64,000 bases of DNA from Ashinkailepas kermadecensis (GCA_034440615.1 JAOTOM010004788.1:12501-76500); one strand, 5' to 3'; shown: positions 45,684 to 56,407, counted from the stretch's first letter. Notes: generated by a model from the sequence alone, not told the origin. Numbers and translations: made by a program.

Positions 45684-46311
45684 CCATCTAGACATTAGGG
45701 GGATATCCCCATCCTAGCCCTGCCTTCAGCGCCTAAAATATCACACAAACTATAACGTAAAATTCCCTTTACGTAAACGTCTACATGCCCGCACCTTGAT
45801 CGCAAACACCCTCTTTTATAGTCAGACATGTAACGTACTCGCTTCAAAGGTGGTGCAAATGACCTCTGTGGTCCGGTACGCCTGAAAAAAGTCAATCCCC
45901 TATGCAGTGAAATTGAAACTTGCCTGATGCTACCAATTTCTGCAATATACGAATAAAAACCCGTGACGTCATCAAGGTTTGAATGCGAACTTTGTTGTAC
46001 TTTTTAAAATAATGATATTTTGCGGCGTTTAATAACGGTGTTTTTGCGGCGTACGAGACATTGGTCTTGTCAAGGCTATTTCTCTTGTATAGCATTGGTC
46101 GTGTATGACTGTAGGTTTGCTTAAAAGTCATGTGAGCCATAGCTTTTTTTTTTTTAATTCTTTTAGGAATACCAATTATAATGCAGTGGCCATGCAGCTT
46201 CTTGCCGACTTTTATCTGTCATGGTATCATAAGCTGGCAGATTTGCCCACACATGGCTCTCGTTTTCCCCATATCAATATTGAATGCATGCATTGTCATT
46301 GGGCATTTAGG
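45684..46311. other. Unrecognised stretch
   Basis: AT-rich sequence between two copies of element G. No gene or repeat is recognised. Confidence 0.4.
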
Positions 46312-46942
46312 TAGGTACCTAGGTAAATATCAAGCTGATGGTGTGATAGGTGGGCTGCTGAAGATAATTATAGTTTGCATATCCACAATCTCAAGGATGA
46401 TTGTCATTGTTCTTTACTGGACAATGCAAGTTGTCAATGCAATGACTGGAAATTAAGAATGGATTTTTTTCCTGTTTAAGCTCATATGCATGTGGTTTTG
46501 CCATTGGTGGTGTGTACAAACATCAGTATGACAATCCAATTATTGTTTTGTGGCTTAACATTTTTTAAAAAGATAATCTGGTTTAAAATGCATCATCAGC
46601 GAATCATAACATTTTATGTCGTAAGTTTTCCCTGCACAGTGGAGAGAAATCTAGCTATTTTGTTTTTTTTTGCACATAATTCTGAATTGTGTAGCAAAAG
46701 TTGGATACTCAGTCCACTATCTAATCCAAATCTGTTCTTTTTCAGTACAAAATGTACTGGTTAACATCAACTAAGTTTTCTATGCACCTAACACAGTGTT
46801 TTTTTTCTTTTTTTTCCTTTAGCTTTTTATCAGCATACAAATAGCATGGGTTATAGGGGGGGGCCCAAATCAACATTGGGGAGCCAAGATCAGCATTGGG
46901 GGGGGGGCCATGGCCGCAAAAGGATACAAATCGACGCCCCTG
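46312..46942. mobile_element. Element G, copy c, ending GACGCCCCTG
   Basis: The longest copy (about 630 bp), in the same orientation as a and b. Extra sequence relative to b lies at about 46,440-46,640. It ends in the same GGATACAAATCGACGCCCCTG. Confidence 0.65.
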
Positions 46943-47097
46943 CTAATATGTGTTTAGTAGCTCAGGGCTATTCTCATGGCTGATTAGGCCAAGTCAGGTT
47001 TGTTGGTGTATGCATTTGGGGAGAGGAAGGCTTCAGCGCGTGGCTTCCACACCCTCGCTGCAATTGGGCGACTATTCTGTGTAGTGTACCGCAAGCT

Positions 47098-47247
47098 GCA
47101 CCACACCGCTGCACCACACCGCAGCACCACACCGCTGCACCACACCGCAGCACCACACCGCTGCACCACACCGCTGCACCACACCGGAGCACCACACCGC
47201 TGCACCACACCGCAGCACCACACCGCAGCACCACACCGCAGCACCAC
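47098..47247. repeat. 13-bp minisatellite, about 11 units
   Basis: CACCACACCGCTG and CACCACACCGCAG (one with GGAG) are mixed in tandem. Long frames on both strands (Cys/Gly/Val/Trp or His/Thr/Ala rich) are repeat translations. Confidence 0.93.
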
Positions 47248-47299
47248 ATTCTCTCACTTTAAAGAAGCACGCCCCAGCAGACATTGAACACCTTTACTC

Positions 47300-47515
47300 G
47301 CTTTTTGCCCATCCGTTGACCACCATATTCCGCCATTACCCACCCTTGGCCACCCGTTGTCCACCACATTCCGTCATTACCCACCCTTTGACCACCCGTT
47401 GAGTACCACATTCCGCCACTACCCACCCTTTGACCACCACATTCCGCCATTACCCATCCTTTGATCACCACATTCCGCCATGACGCACCCTTTGACCACC
47501 CTTTGACCACCACCT
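47300..47515. repeat. CCACATTCCGCCATTACCCACC minisatellite
   Basis: Four or five imperfect units combine CCACATTCCGCC, ATTACCCACCC and TTTGACCACC modules in varying order. Confidence 0.8.
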
Positions 47516-47884
47516 TCATCACAGCCCGCCGCTCCTCTCGCCCTCGGAGCTGGCGACGGCAGATCTGCTGACGCCTGTCGCCTCTGGTTTCAGTGTTGCC
47601 GGCGCACGGCATCTGGACAGAGCCCAGCACCCCGGCAGGTAGGCGACGCCGCCATCTTGTCCGTATGCCGGTAGAGAACAGTAGAGTACGGTGGAGTGCA
47701 GTACAGCGGTTGGTTATTGTTGGCTTTGTGGCGGCCGCCGCGCGCCGCCGGCGGCTTTGTTCTTGCCTCATTGTGCGCTTCGGGTGCTCCTTTGTCGCGC
47801 CGTCCTCCGGCCGGATGTGTGTCGCCCCGAGACGCCGTGTTTTGGAGCTGAGTATCTCGCCATTCCCCTCGGAGGGGCGGTGTA
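47516..47884. other. GC-rich spacer between minisatellites
   Basis: Frames of more than 150 codons exist on both strands across this spacer, but they only bridge the flanking minisatellites and show no domain. A GCGGCCGCCGCGCGCCGCCG run lies at about 47,732. Confidence 0.5.
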
Positions 47885-48035
47885 GACGCGGGTGCCACTT
47901 TGAGGCTCGGGGTGAACGCGGTTGCCACTTGGAGGTTCGGGGAAGATGCGGGTGCCACTTGGAGGCTCGGGATAGACGCGGGTGCCACTTGGAGGATCGG
48001 GGTAGACGCGGGTGCCTCTTGGAGGCGCTGTGCAA
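47885..48035. repeat. 30-bp minisatellite, 5 units
   Basis: The unit GGTGCCACTTGGAGGCTCGG plus GATAGACGCG is imperfectly repeated. As 30 is a multiple of three, it gives a 10-residue repeat on either strand (SKWHPRLPRA on the minus strand). It forms the start of the 262-codon minus-strand frame, which I reject as a gene. Confidence 0.9.
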
Positions 48036-48120
48036 ACACAGATGCACTTTGAGAAGCGAGTTCTAATATTTGTGTACCCAGGTACATGGGGTAGTTTTCA
48101 GAAGTCTTCGTTCGTGGAAA

Positions 48121-48495
48121 CTATTTATTAAACATAATGTTTCCCCATGTTTTATTTTGTCCAGATTTCAACGTTAATTTTGGAATACTAGGATGCGCAC
48201 CTGATAATTTTGAAAGAGATAGTGATTTCCCAGATGTCCCAGATTTCCCAGATCCCAAGTCGAGCCCTTTGTTGGCTAAATTTGTGTGAAAATGAAAACA
48301 CCAGTTGCCGACAAATGTCGCATCTCCTGAGCTGTCCTGATTGTATAGTCTCATTGCCAACATCTTTTCGTCGTGGAGTTTTTTGATGACACAGATCGCA
48401 AAGTATGGAATTCCTTCAAATGCTGTTCTGGCGAAATGCCAGTTGCATGGCGAACAGCAGTGCCGTGGCATATCGCACGGCACTGAATAGTTCAC
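48121..48495 (-). other. Unassigned open frame, 124 codons
   Basis: I do not recognise this frame. It begins MNYSVPCDMPRHCCSPCNWH and contains FEGIPYFAICVIKKLHDEKM; the second half is rich in Ser, Gly and Lys. It does not lie in a tandem repeat and its composition is like that of a normal protein. An AATAAA lies at its very end (TTTAATAAATAG). The early MPRHCCSPC recalls the start of THAP zinc fingers, but the spacing of later Cys and His residues does not fit. It may be chance, an exon, or part of an unknown transposon. Confidence 0.25.
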
Positions 48496-48559
48496 AAACC
48501 GTGCATTTTCCAGAAACTTTCTCCTGGCTCGTGCACTAAGAAAAATATGAGAAGCGTAT

Positions 48560-48740
48560 ATATTCTCTGAGAATAGCAGACGTTCTCATTTTCCCTATTC
48601 AAATCAGACCACACAAAACGAGCACTCTGTTCGCGATATGTTGAGAACATCATTCTCACATGAGAATGCCAGCGCGTTGAGACTTACAAATGTACTCATG
48701 TGAAACCACTTCCAAGACTCAGGAAGAAGAATATCTTTTG
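48560..48740. repeat. Diverged tandem repeat H, left part
   Basis: TGAGAATAGCAGACGTTCTC and AATGTACTCATGTGAAACCA blocks recur at 53,640-53,990 beyond hAT-B (TGAGAATAACAATTGTTCTC, AATGTACTGGTGTAAAACCA, then a third diverged unit). The period is roughly 190-200 bp. hAT-B has inserted into this repeat. Confidence 0.55.
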
Positions 48741-48974
48741 GTCTCAGGCAGGGGCGTCGCCACCGGGGGGGGCAGCGGGGGATGTTACCCCTCCTGCCGT
48801 GAGACTGCCCCCCCTGAAATTTGAGGAGGCCCCTATCCGGAATTGCACAGTAAAAAAGGTGAGCAAGGAAGCCGACGGAATAGAAGATCATGTTGTCAGG
48901 CAGTCCCCAAGACTGGCAACCAGGCCCCCAGGCAATCTAATCAGGTCCCCACAAGAGACGTAGGTCAGAGATTA

Positions 48975-50380
48975 GGAGAAGGCACCCAGGACGAAAAGGA
49001 TGCCACTGAGAAGGCAAGAAGACACCCAGGTTAGACGAGAAGGCTCCGGTGAGTGGCAGGATAGTCTTAATTTGGAAAACGAGGCCCCCAAGATGGAAGA
49101 GGAGGCCCCTACAATAGAAAATAAGGAAATATGATAGGAGAGATTTCTCCGGACGCAAAAGGAGGCCCCAAGATGAGTAAGAAGGTCTCCGCAGGAATGA
49201 GAGAAGGCCAATGAGACCAGCCAGACGAAGCCCATATTTTGGAAGAGGAGGACCCTAGGAGAGAAGATTTAGTACTAGGACGCAAAAGCACCCTGCTAAG
49301 AGAATAATGAGGCTCCAAACACAGATGATGAGGCCTCCAAGGCGTGAGAGGAGGCCCTTAATTTGACAAAGGAGTCACCTAGGAGAGGATAGGAGGCCCC
49401 AGAAATAAAGAAAGTGCCAAAAATTTGTCACGGAATCCCTCAGAATTGCAAAGGAGGCCTCAATATGGGAAGGGAGGCCCCAGAAAATGAGAGGAGGCCC
49501 TAAGAAGAGAAAGCCAGTGCATAGGAGATGACATTTGAGAGGCACAAAAGCAGGCCCAAAAACGGGTAAGTTTCCACCAAGATAGAAAAGGATGATCCAG
49601 AGACGTGGCAGGAGGAACCTAATTCGGAAGAGGACGACCAACATTGGAAATGAGACCCCACGATGAACGAGGAGGCTCCTAAAATAGGAGAGAAAGGTCA
49701 TTGGGTATAAAGAGAGATGGCTTCCAGGCGGGAGAGAAGGCTCCAAGGCGGGTAAGGACGTCTCCAGGAAATTACAAGGCCACTGAGATAGGAAAGGTTA
49801 CCTGTAATTTGGAAGAGAAGGCACCTGGGAGAGAAGAAGAGTCCACCAGGAGATAAGAGGTCACCCTTAAGATGGGCGAAGATCGAATCAAAACGGAGAG
49901 CAGGAAGCCCCCAAGACGTGAGAGGAGGCCCCCAATTTGGAAAAGAAGGCCTCTAGAAGAGAAAAAGAGGCCCTTGCCGGACTCGGAAGGAGTCCCTCCA
50001 GACGGAGTAGGAGGTTTCCAGGACCGAATGAGGCCCCGAAGACCGGAAGGAGTTCCCAGGAAATGAGAGGAGGCGCTTAAGATGGGAGTGGAAGCCGGTA
50101 TGGAAGGAAGTGATGTTTGCCAGGACAAAGGAGGAGGCCCACGAGGCGTGACAGGAGGCCACTAATTTGGCAGAGAATGCCCCTGGAACATGAGAGGAAG
50201 CCCCACGTCATGGTAAATGGCCCCCAGGATGTAAGAGGAGCCCCCCCCTAAGACGGGAGAGGAGGACCATTGAATATGGAGGTGGGTAGGGCACACGAGG
50301 AGACATGCAAAACCGGTAAAGAGACTCCAGGAAATCGGACGAGACCCCTAAGACGCGAGAGGAGGCCTATAATTATGGGC
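48975..50380. repeat. Degenerate AGGAGGCCCC array within hAT-B
   Basis: Imperfect units of about 25-35 bp, collinear from about 49,500 with 7,920-8,870 in hAT-A (for example AGCAGGAAGCCCCCAAGACG against AGCAGGAGGCCCCTAGAGACG). Frames in this array are not genes. Confidence 0.8.
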
Positions 50381-51720
50381 CCCAAAAGATCCGGCCGAGG
50401 CCCCTGCAAATTACGCAGAGTCTGGGGTACCAAAAAGTAACGCCCGGATCATAAAAATCACGCTAGGGGCACGACAGGTCGTACCGTTCCCCAACAGTCT
50501 CATTGGGACCAAACAAATGAAGCCGGGGCAACGAAAAACAATCCGAACATGGATATTCACTCTGGGGCCCCAACAATGACGCCAAAAGCCCCCAAAACGC
50601 ATTGAACCCCTAAAAAGTATCGAGGCCGCTAAAACTCGCGCTAGGGATCCAAGCAAATGACGTTGGGACGTCGGTACATTGGATTAAAAAAAAAGTCGCG
50701 TCGCATCCCGTGAAAATCCCACGGAGGAGCCAAAAGGTAGCGCGGGGCCCCAAAGGTTGCAGCTTTGGGGTCCCGCTCCCCCCAAATATCGCACTCCGGA
50801 CCCACAATTCCCATCGGTAGTCCCACAAATTTGGTCCGGAAATAAAAAATTCACGTCGGGGCTCCAAAAATTCACGTCGGGGCTCCAAAAATTGGCGCCT
50901 AGGGCCCCACATAAGCACAGTGTTACCCAAAAAACCGCATCGGTGTCCGAAAAAAAATCAAACCGGAGCCCTCCAAAATGAGGAGAGATTCCAAAAAATA
51001 TATGTCCGGGTCAGGAAAATGGCTCTGGAGCACCGAACATATCACAAGATGCCTTCACAAATATCGTACGGTCCCGAAAAAAAGACATACCGGAGCTCGA
51101 AATATCCAGGTGGGATACAAAAACATGGCGCCAGGGGCTCGAAAAATCAGTCCGGGATTCGGACTTTTAAAAAAAAAGTCAGAAAAGATCCACAAAAATC
51201 GCGTTGAGCCCAGAAAACTGGCGTTTGGTCCCCGGAGCCACGTGCCTTGGCGCGATAAGTCGCGCTGTAACCCAGAAACATTGCACCGAAGCCACAATAT
51301 AGTATTGGGGCCCCACAAATGTTCCTCAGAAGCCCCAAATACACTCAGCGGAACTCTGAGAGCACAACGGGGGCCGACAATGCATCTGGCCCTCCAAAGC
51401 ACAGAGTCTCGCAAAAAGCGACAGGGCCTTAAAACATGCGTTGCAGCTGTAAATAAACATACCGGGCACTTTAGAAAAATGCACTGGAAGCTCTCAAGGC
51501 ACACAGGGGTCATGAGACCGCACAAGGACCTGAAAAAGAATCCGGGGCCGCAAAAAGCAATATGGTCCCAAAACGAACAAAACGACCGGGCACATCGCGA
51601 TCTTCGAAAACGCCCCGACACCTAAAAAAATCATCGGTGCACAAAAAAACAACAAAGCCCTAAAACGAGTAGGGGTTTCGAAAATGTATTGGGCCCCCTA
51701 ACAAAAATGGATTGGAGCCC
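50380..51720 (+). repeat. CCCCAAAA-type degenerate array within hAT-B (long form)
   Basis: Roughly 1.3 kb of units such as GGGGCTCCAAAAATTCACGTC (tandem at about 50,858-50,890) and CCCCGAAAAAAAGACATACC. Only the first 280 bp or so have a counterpart in hAT-A; the rest was either lost from A or gained in B. Confidence 0.8.
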
Positions 51721-52287
51721 TAAGACACATCAGTAGACGAAGAAAGACACAACTGGTCCCAAAAAGAACAGTGATGCAAGGCCTCGGTTCGGTAGCCAAT
51801 ATGGGAGCATATTTAATCAAAGATATGAGCTGTGCATCAAAGCTCAGCGGGTATCCGCATTTCTTAACCACCAGAAAATGTGGGAAGTAGGCATCGCATT
51901 TCATTACTCGAATGTTCGCAGCGAACGCCCATACGAAGCATTTCATCACGTCAAATATGGCGCAAGTCTATGATGTGGCAGCAATTAGCAAAACGTAGGA
52001 TGCCTAGCAGAAACCGTAGCATCGCACGAAGTGTGGCGAATGCGCCGAATGCGCAAGATGGTTGTGCAAGTGCATGAATGTTGGCGTCGTGGCTACCGGG
52101 CGCTATGAACTGGAATGCTTAACATTGAGAAATGTTACATTTTAAAGTGATTTGTATAGGTGTAATTTCAGCAGTGTCAGGTGACTTATCAAGGGATACC
52201 AAAAGAAAACCTTAGAACAGGGTGGGGCAGTTAAGGTTGAAATCCGACGAATCAGAAACGATAGTGGTAGATTAGGCCCCTCCACAG

Positions 52288-52466
52288 AAGAAGAAGAACC
52301 TTGGGCTCTTTTACGATGCATTCAACCGCTAGGTTATATGGCGTGCCAACCTCTCACGCCGATTGGTCGCGGGTGGACTCGGTAAATGCCGTCTGTTGTG
52401 AGATTGGAACCCACAATCTTGCGATTAAGTGTCCGAAGCTCTACCAACTGAGCTACCGCAGCCCTG
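52288..52466 (-). mobile_element. tRNA-derived SINE, family 2 body with a different tRNA-like head
   Basis: Inserted within hAT-B and flanked by an imperfect duplication CCCCTCCACAG/GCCCATCCACAG. On the minus strand the head is GGTAGCTCAGTTGGTAGAGC (A box) with B box GGTTCCAATCTCA and CTT in the anticodon position, so it is Lys-like. The body CCCGCGACCAATCGGCGTGA and the TCGTAAAA end match the SINEs at 16,446 and 22,602, whose heads begin GGACGAGTGGTCTAGGGG. One body thus appears with two kinds of head. Confidence 0.85.
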
Positions 52467-53620
52467 GCCCATCCACAGGGCAATTCAGTCGGCCACTAAT
52501 TATTTTATTTAAAAATGGTCCCCTTTGACAAAATCCGAGGAGTTGTTAATGGGGGTAGGTGGAACCCCTACAAATCCGTTTGCCCCTCCCCTTGACGCAA
52601 ATATAGGTAACCCACTGGTCCCCCAATACTTTTCAAAAACATACACCCATGGGGGCAAGGCCAACATTAAGGGGACAAATTTCCCCTTACAAGCAAACAA
52701 AACAACACCCATGCCCCACATGAAATTGGAGGAATGTTTGATGCCATGATTAGAGCTTCCCAGCTCCAATACCTTCTCAACGACGTCATTTACAAAACGT
52801 TACAGCACAGCGAAAACCATGGGCGTGACAGCGTGGAATTTGAACGTTTACAAAAAAAATATGTATGCATTACCATTGTGCAAATTTGCATTGTCATTTA
52901 TGCATTGTTGTTCAATGCTTCTTCTTGCCGTGAATTTATTCCCTGAGGATTTATTATGTTAGCTTGTGTGCCAGGTGCCTTACAGCCAGCACCGAATGTT
53001 ATTTTTAAAAAATCATTAAATCCCTAAGATGGCGATCAGAAAACCAATTAAATCCACTTATCGTTGTCACCATAGCAAAACTGTCGTCCTGGGACTGAGA
53101 AATGATCATTTAACCTTGCTTATGACACCAAGCTGGTGGGAATGACAGGAGGAGAATGGGAACAGTAGTGATGAATCTAGCTATATTCAGTTAGATTTGG
53201 AAGACATAAAAGTGGGTTGATCAATGGGGGATATCTTTAAGATATGCTTAGCACCAGCCCCGCCAGCTCGCCGCAATCTAGAGGCCAACGGGAAGATTCT
53301 TCTGGTCGAGAAAGCATTAAGACATTGGTTTGTTTTGGCACTTCAGTATGTATTCACATATTACTTATTTACACCCTGGTCAGTGGTATGACTCAATTCT
53401 CAGCGATAAAAAAAGATTACTTATTGCTATTGCGTTTTGCGTAAATGATGCACCATGCCAAGAACAAACAAGACATCAATATGAAATCATGTTTCCCATT
53501 CCCGAACTAAGAACTAAGAACTAACTAAGAGCCTTAAAACAATAGGAGGCCCTAACACAATGGAGGCCCCCTTTCAACATTGCCCCCACCCCCTTGAAGA
53601 ATTTCGTGGCGACGCCACTG

Positions 53621-53990
53621 GTCTCAGGTGAAACCAGTCAGACTGAGAATAACAATTGTTCTCAATTTAAACAGCTATGCTCAATTGAGACAAGTCCCAA
53701 GTGTCACTCTGACTCTTCGTGGGTCGCAAATGTACTGGTGTAAAACCACTTCAAGGTCTGAACAAGCAGATTTTCGTTCTCGCTGAAGCCAGATCACTTG
53801 AGAATAGCTATTGGTTTCAGCATTCGAAGCTATTACTCAAATAAGACTAGTTTCAGGATTCATTTGAGCTATGCATGCCTCAACTGAGAGGGGTTATTTG
53901 CATAAATGTCCCACACTGTTCTGATATGAAACCTCTTTCAGGTTTAAATACACGTTTTATTTTGGTATCGCAGCTAAAACAGGGCAGATG
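53621..53990. repeat. Diverged tandem repeat H, right part
   Basis: Two more units of the repeat at 48,560-48,740 resume after hAT-B. Confidence 0.55.
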
Positions 53991-54649
53991 AACAGTTGTC
54001 CCAGTGTCACATGACATGCCTTTAATGTACAGTACTAGAGTACCGCACACTTTTCTCCGGCGTCATCTGCCACACATGCCGCTCATCGCTGCCTCAAAGG
54101 ATCATGTCCTGATGATGGCCAGCAAAGTCATTGAAGAGGAGTTGTGTTCACCACAACATTATGTTTATTTGCCAAAGGTATTCCAAAAATGTACCATAGA
54201 AACTGGCATGGCTTTGCAAAATATCATCGCCATTTGCATATTTGCTACGTCACTCGCAGACAATCCTAGACTTGGACATTTGCCTCGGCATAACGTTCAT
54301 CTGCCCAGGCATAAAGGGGACACAGGAAGCTCCAAGGACTTCCGCTGAAAGCAAGTTCAGGTAGAACGCAACTTCTTTGCCCGTTGTTTTCCACGCAGCG
54401 CTCTTGGCCTCCTTTATCCCCAAACAGATATATTGGAACAGCAAATGGGTACGGAGGAGAAACCTGCCACAGGTATGGTATCTGCCACCGCCCAACCCTC
54501 TTCAACGTGACGGGACTGTCGGAAAGTGTCAATCGGCAGCTGGAGACAGTTCAGCGAGAATGTGAAAGAAATCTGAGACAGCGAAATTCCCAGCTAAGGT
54601 GCTGGTCGAGGAGGACACCTAACACTTTAACGGAGGAACGTAGCTTCAC
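53991..54649. other. Unrecognised stretch with open frames
   Basis: A 114-codon frame (54,004-54,348) and a 148-codon frame (54,384-54,830) lie on the plus strand. The second includes a helix-like stretch SESVNRQLETVQRECERNLR before the inverted repeat. Neither is recognised, and no gene is called. Confidence 0.35.
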
Positions 54650-55020
54650 AGTGAATACAGTCCAAAGTGTGTGGATTATTATGGAGAACAATAGTAAGTT
54701 GCATCGCATGGCATTGTCCTTTGAAAAATTGTCTACGGCTGATTATGATGCTTTATTGAATTATGGATCTGATCAACTGCAGGGCAGGAATTTCGAAAGC
54801 TCAAAATGTCACGCCTTTAGCGGCTACTAATAGCTTGTGCAACGACAGCTACAGTGAAGCCTTGTATTTAGTGCAATCATGTATTATTGCGCTCAAATGT
54901 ATTAAACACCGTCTTCGTTGGGTTATAAAGGTGTTCGGCAAACAGCACAGGCGATTTTCCGTGCGTTCCCCGAACCAAACAGCGGTGTTCGGAATGCAGC
55001 ACGTATATCTGCACCTGTCT
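54650..55020 (+). repeat. Inverted repeat, left arm
   Basis: About 370 bp match 57,345-57,715 in reverse complement: ATTATGGAGAACAA followed by GTAAG-like text, CTCAAAATGTCACGCCTTTA, GCGGCTACTAATAG, AAATGTATTAAACACCGTCT and ACAGGCGATTTTCCGTG. The arms are diverged and separated by about 2.3 kb. Confidence 0.8.
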
Positions 55021-55230
55021 TTCCGGTCGGATCCTCACACCCGATTTCGGGACGGGGTTGATACAACCCCCTCTAATCTCCAAACTAAGCATCGCACGAA
55101 AACGAATGAGGTGTCATCGGAAAGCGCTCGACGAGTAGGGCTAGAACCCACCCACAAAATTTATAACCTCAAAAGTGACGTCACTAGGGGTCTATGTGCT
55201 TACGACTGACATCATATTTTTGGCTCTTGG

Positions 55231-56407
55231 CACTGGCGGATCTAGCCCACCGGTTTGGGGGGGGGCAACTTTCGGTTTTCGGCGTCAGCCCCTCCCCTCC
55301 CCCTCACCCAGTGGCGTACCTAGGAATTACATCAGGGGAGGAGTCGAACGGATTTGGAGGGTGCCCCTTCTCCCGCTATTTTTGGTTAAAAGCACCGGAT
55401 TTCGACCACTATTTGGCAAAGGGGCCCATCTGAAGAAAAAAATAATAATTCGCAACATAGTTTCCTGTGTAGGGGCCCCAGCCTACCTCCACCGTTTCTA
55501 TGTTACCGGATTTTTGTTCTTGCTTACCAAAACGTTCACGTTCTCGTTCAACGTCTTGTACCACGTCAACGTTCATGCACGTGTACACACTGGCGGATCC
55601 GATTTTGTCAACTCTTGCTGTAAGCAGAACTTAGAGCATGGAACCCTCGATGTGTGTTAGAATCTACTATGCTACCACACTGGCTTCCAAACAATTTTTG
55701 TTTAATTTAAAATTGGAGATTCTTTCATCCAGACGCTACTTTTTAACCTCGGCAAAGGTTACTGCATTTTAATTTAGTTGACTTCTGTTGGTTTCGGGGG
55801 GCGGGGGCAAATGGCACCATGGCCCCCCTTTTAAGCGCTTCGGGGGGGGGCATGGCCGGAATGGGCCCTCCCTGGATCCGCCAGTGTAAATACATACCTC
55901 CTGTTGCTATTCTTCTTGAAAAAAATCAGTCAATGTAGCCTGTCTGTTCATCTTAGCAACCCCAACACCAACATACGAAACATGCTGCTCAACTGAGCTC
56001 AACTGGTCACTCGCACAAAACATCCTGTTCAAATTCCGCTTTCGAAATCTGGCTCACTGGGTCCACTTGCCCGTTACTGGCTAAACAAACTTCATGAACC
56101 TATCTGACGAAGGAATAATGAAACTGCTGATTTCGTCATCTCTTGCTGTAAGCAGAACTTCAACAGCATAGAACCCTCGATATGTCAGAATCTACTATGC
56201 TACCATATTGTGCTTCCAAAAAATTAGTAAAAAATACCTGTAAAATTGGAGATTATTTCACCCGGAACGCTATTTTTTAACCTCAGCAAAGATTACTGCA
56301 TTTTAATTCAGTTTACTTTCGTTAGTTTGGGGGGGCAAAGATACTATGCCCCCCCTTGAGCGCTTGGGGGGGCCATGGTTGGAATGCCCCCCCTGGATCC
56401 GCCAGTG
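55231..56407. mobile_element. Composite hAT-like element
   Basis: The left end is CACTGGCGGATCTAG and the right end, inward, CACTGGCGGATCCAG. The flanks GCTCTTGG (55,223-55,230) and GCTCTGGG (56,408-56,415) agree in 7 of 8 bases. A second set of ends lies inside (55,588-55,886), and the sequence TTGCTGTAAGCAGAACTT to GGATCCGCCAGTG occurs twice, at 55,609-55,886 and 56,142-56,407. It also contains CAGTGGCGTACCTAGG at 55,310. This looks like nested or duplicated non-autonomous elements. No transposase was found. Confidence 0.7.
55588..55886. mobile_element. Nested hAT-like MITE, 299 bp
   Basis: It begins CACTGGCGGATCC and ends GGATCCGCCAGTG, a perfect 13-bp terminal inverted repeat, and is homologous to the right half of the surrounding element. 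No matching 8-bp flanks, so it may have arisen by duplication rather than insertion. Confidence 0.7.

Larger units (their letters stand above)
48749..53620. mobile_element. Giant non-autonomous hAT-type transposon carrying satellite arrays (hAT-B)
   Basis: The ends are CAGGGGCGTCGCCAC on the left and, read inward, CAGTGGCGTCGCCAC on the right. The perfect 8-bp duplication GTCTCAGG lies at 48,741-48,748 and 53,621-53,628. The interior follows hAT-A: a G-rich left part (CCTGAAATTTGAGGAGGCCC), an AGGAGGCCCC degenerate array (48,975-50,380), a long CCCCAAAA array (50,380-51,720), extra sequence with a SINE (51,720-52,540), then a unique right part matching 9,150-10,213 (TTAGAGCTTCCCAGCT, TAGATTTGGAAGACATAAAA). 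Unlike hAT-A it lacks the expanded 19-bp array. No transposase was found. Confidence 0.9.

Noticed and set aside
47259..48087. 262-codon minus-strand and 157-codon plus-strand frames
   Set aside because: They bridge three minisatellites; openness on both strands reflects GC content and unit lengths, not coding.
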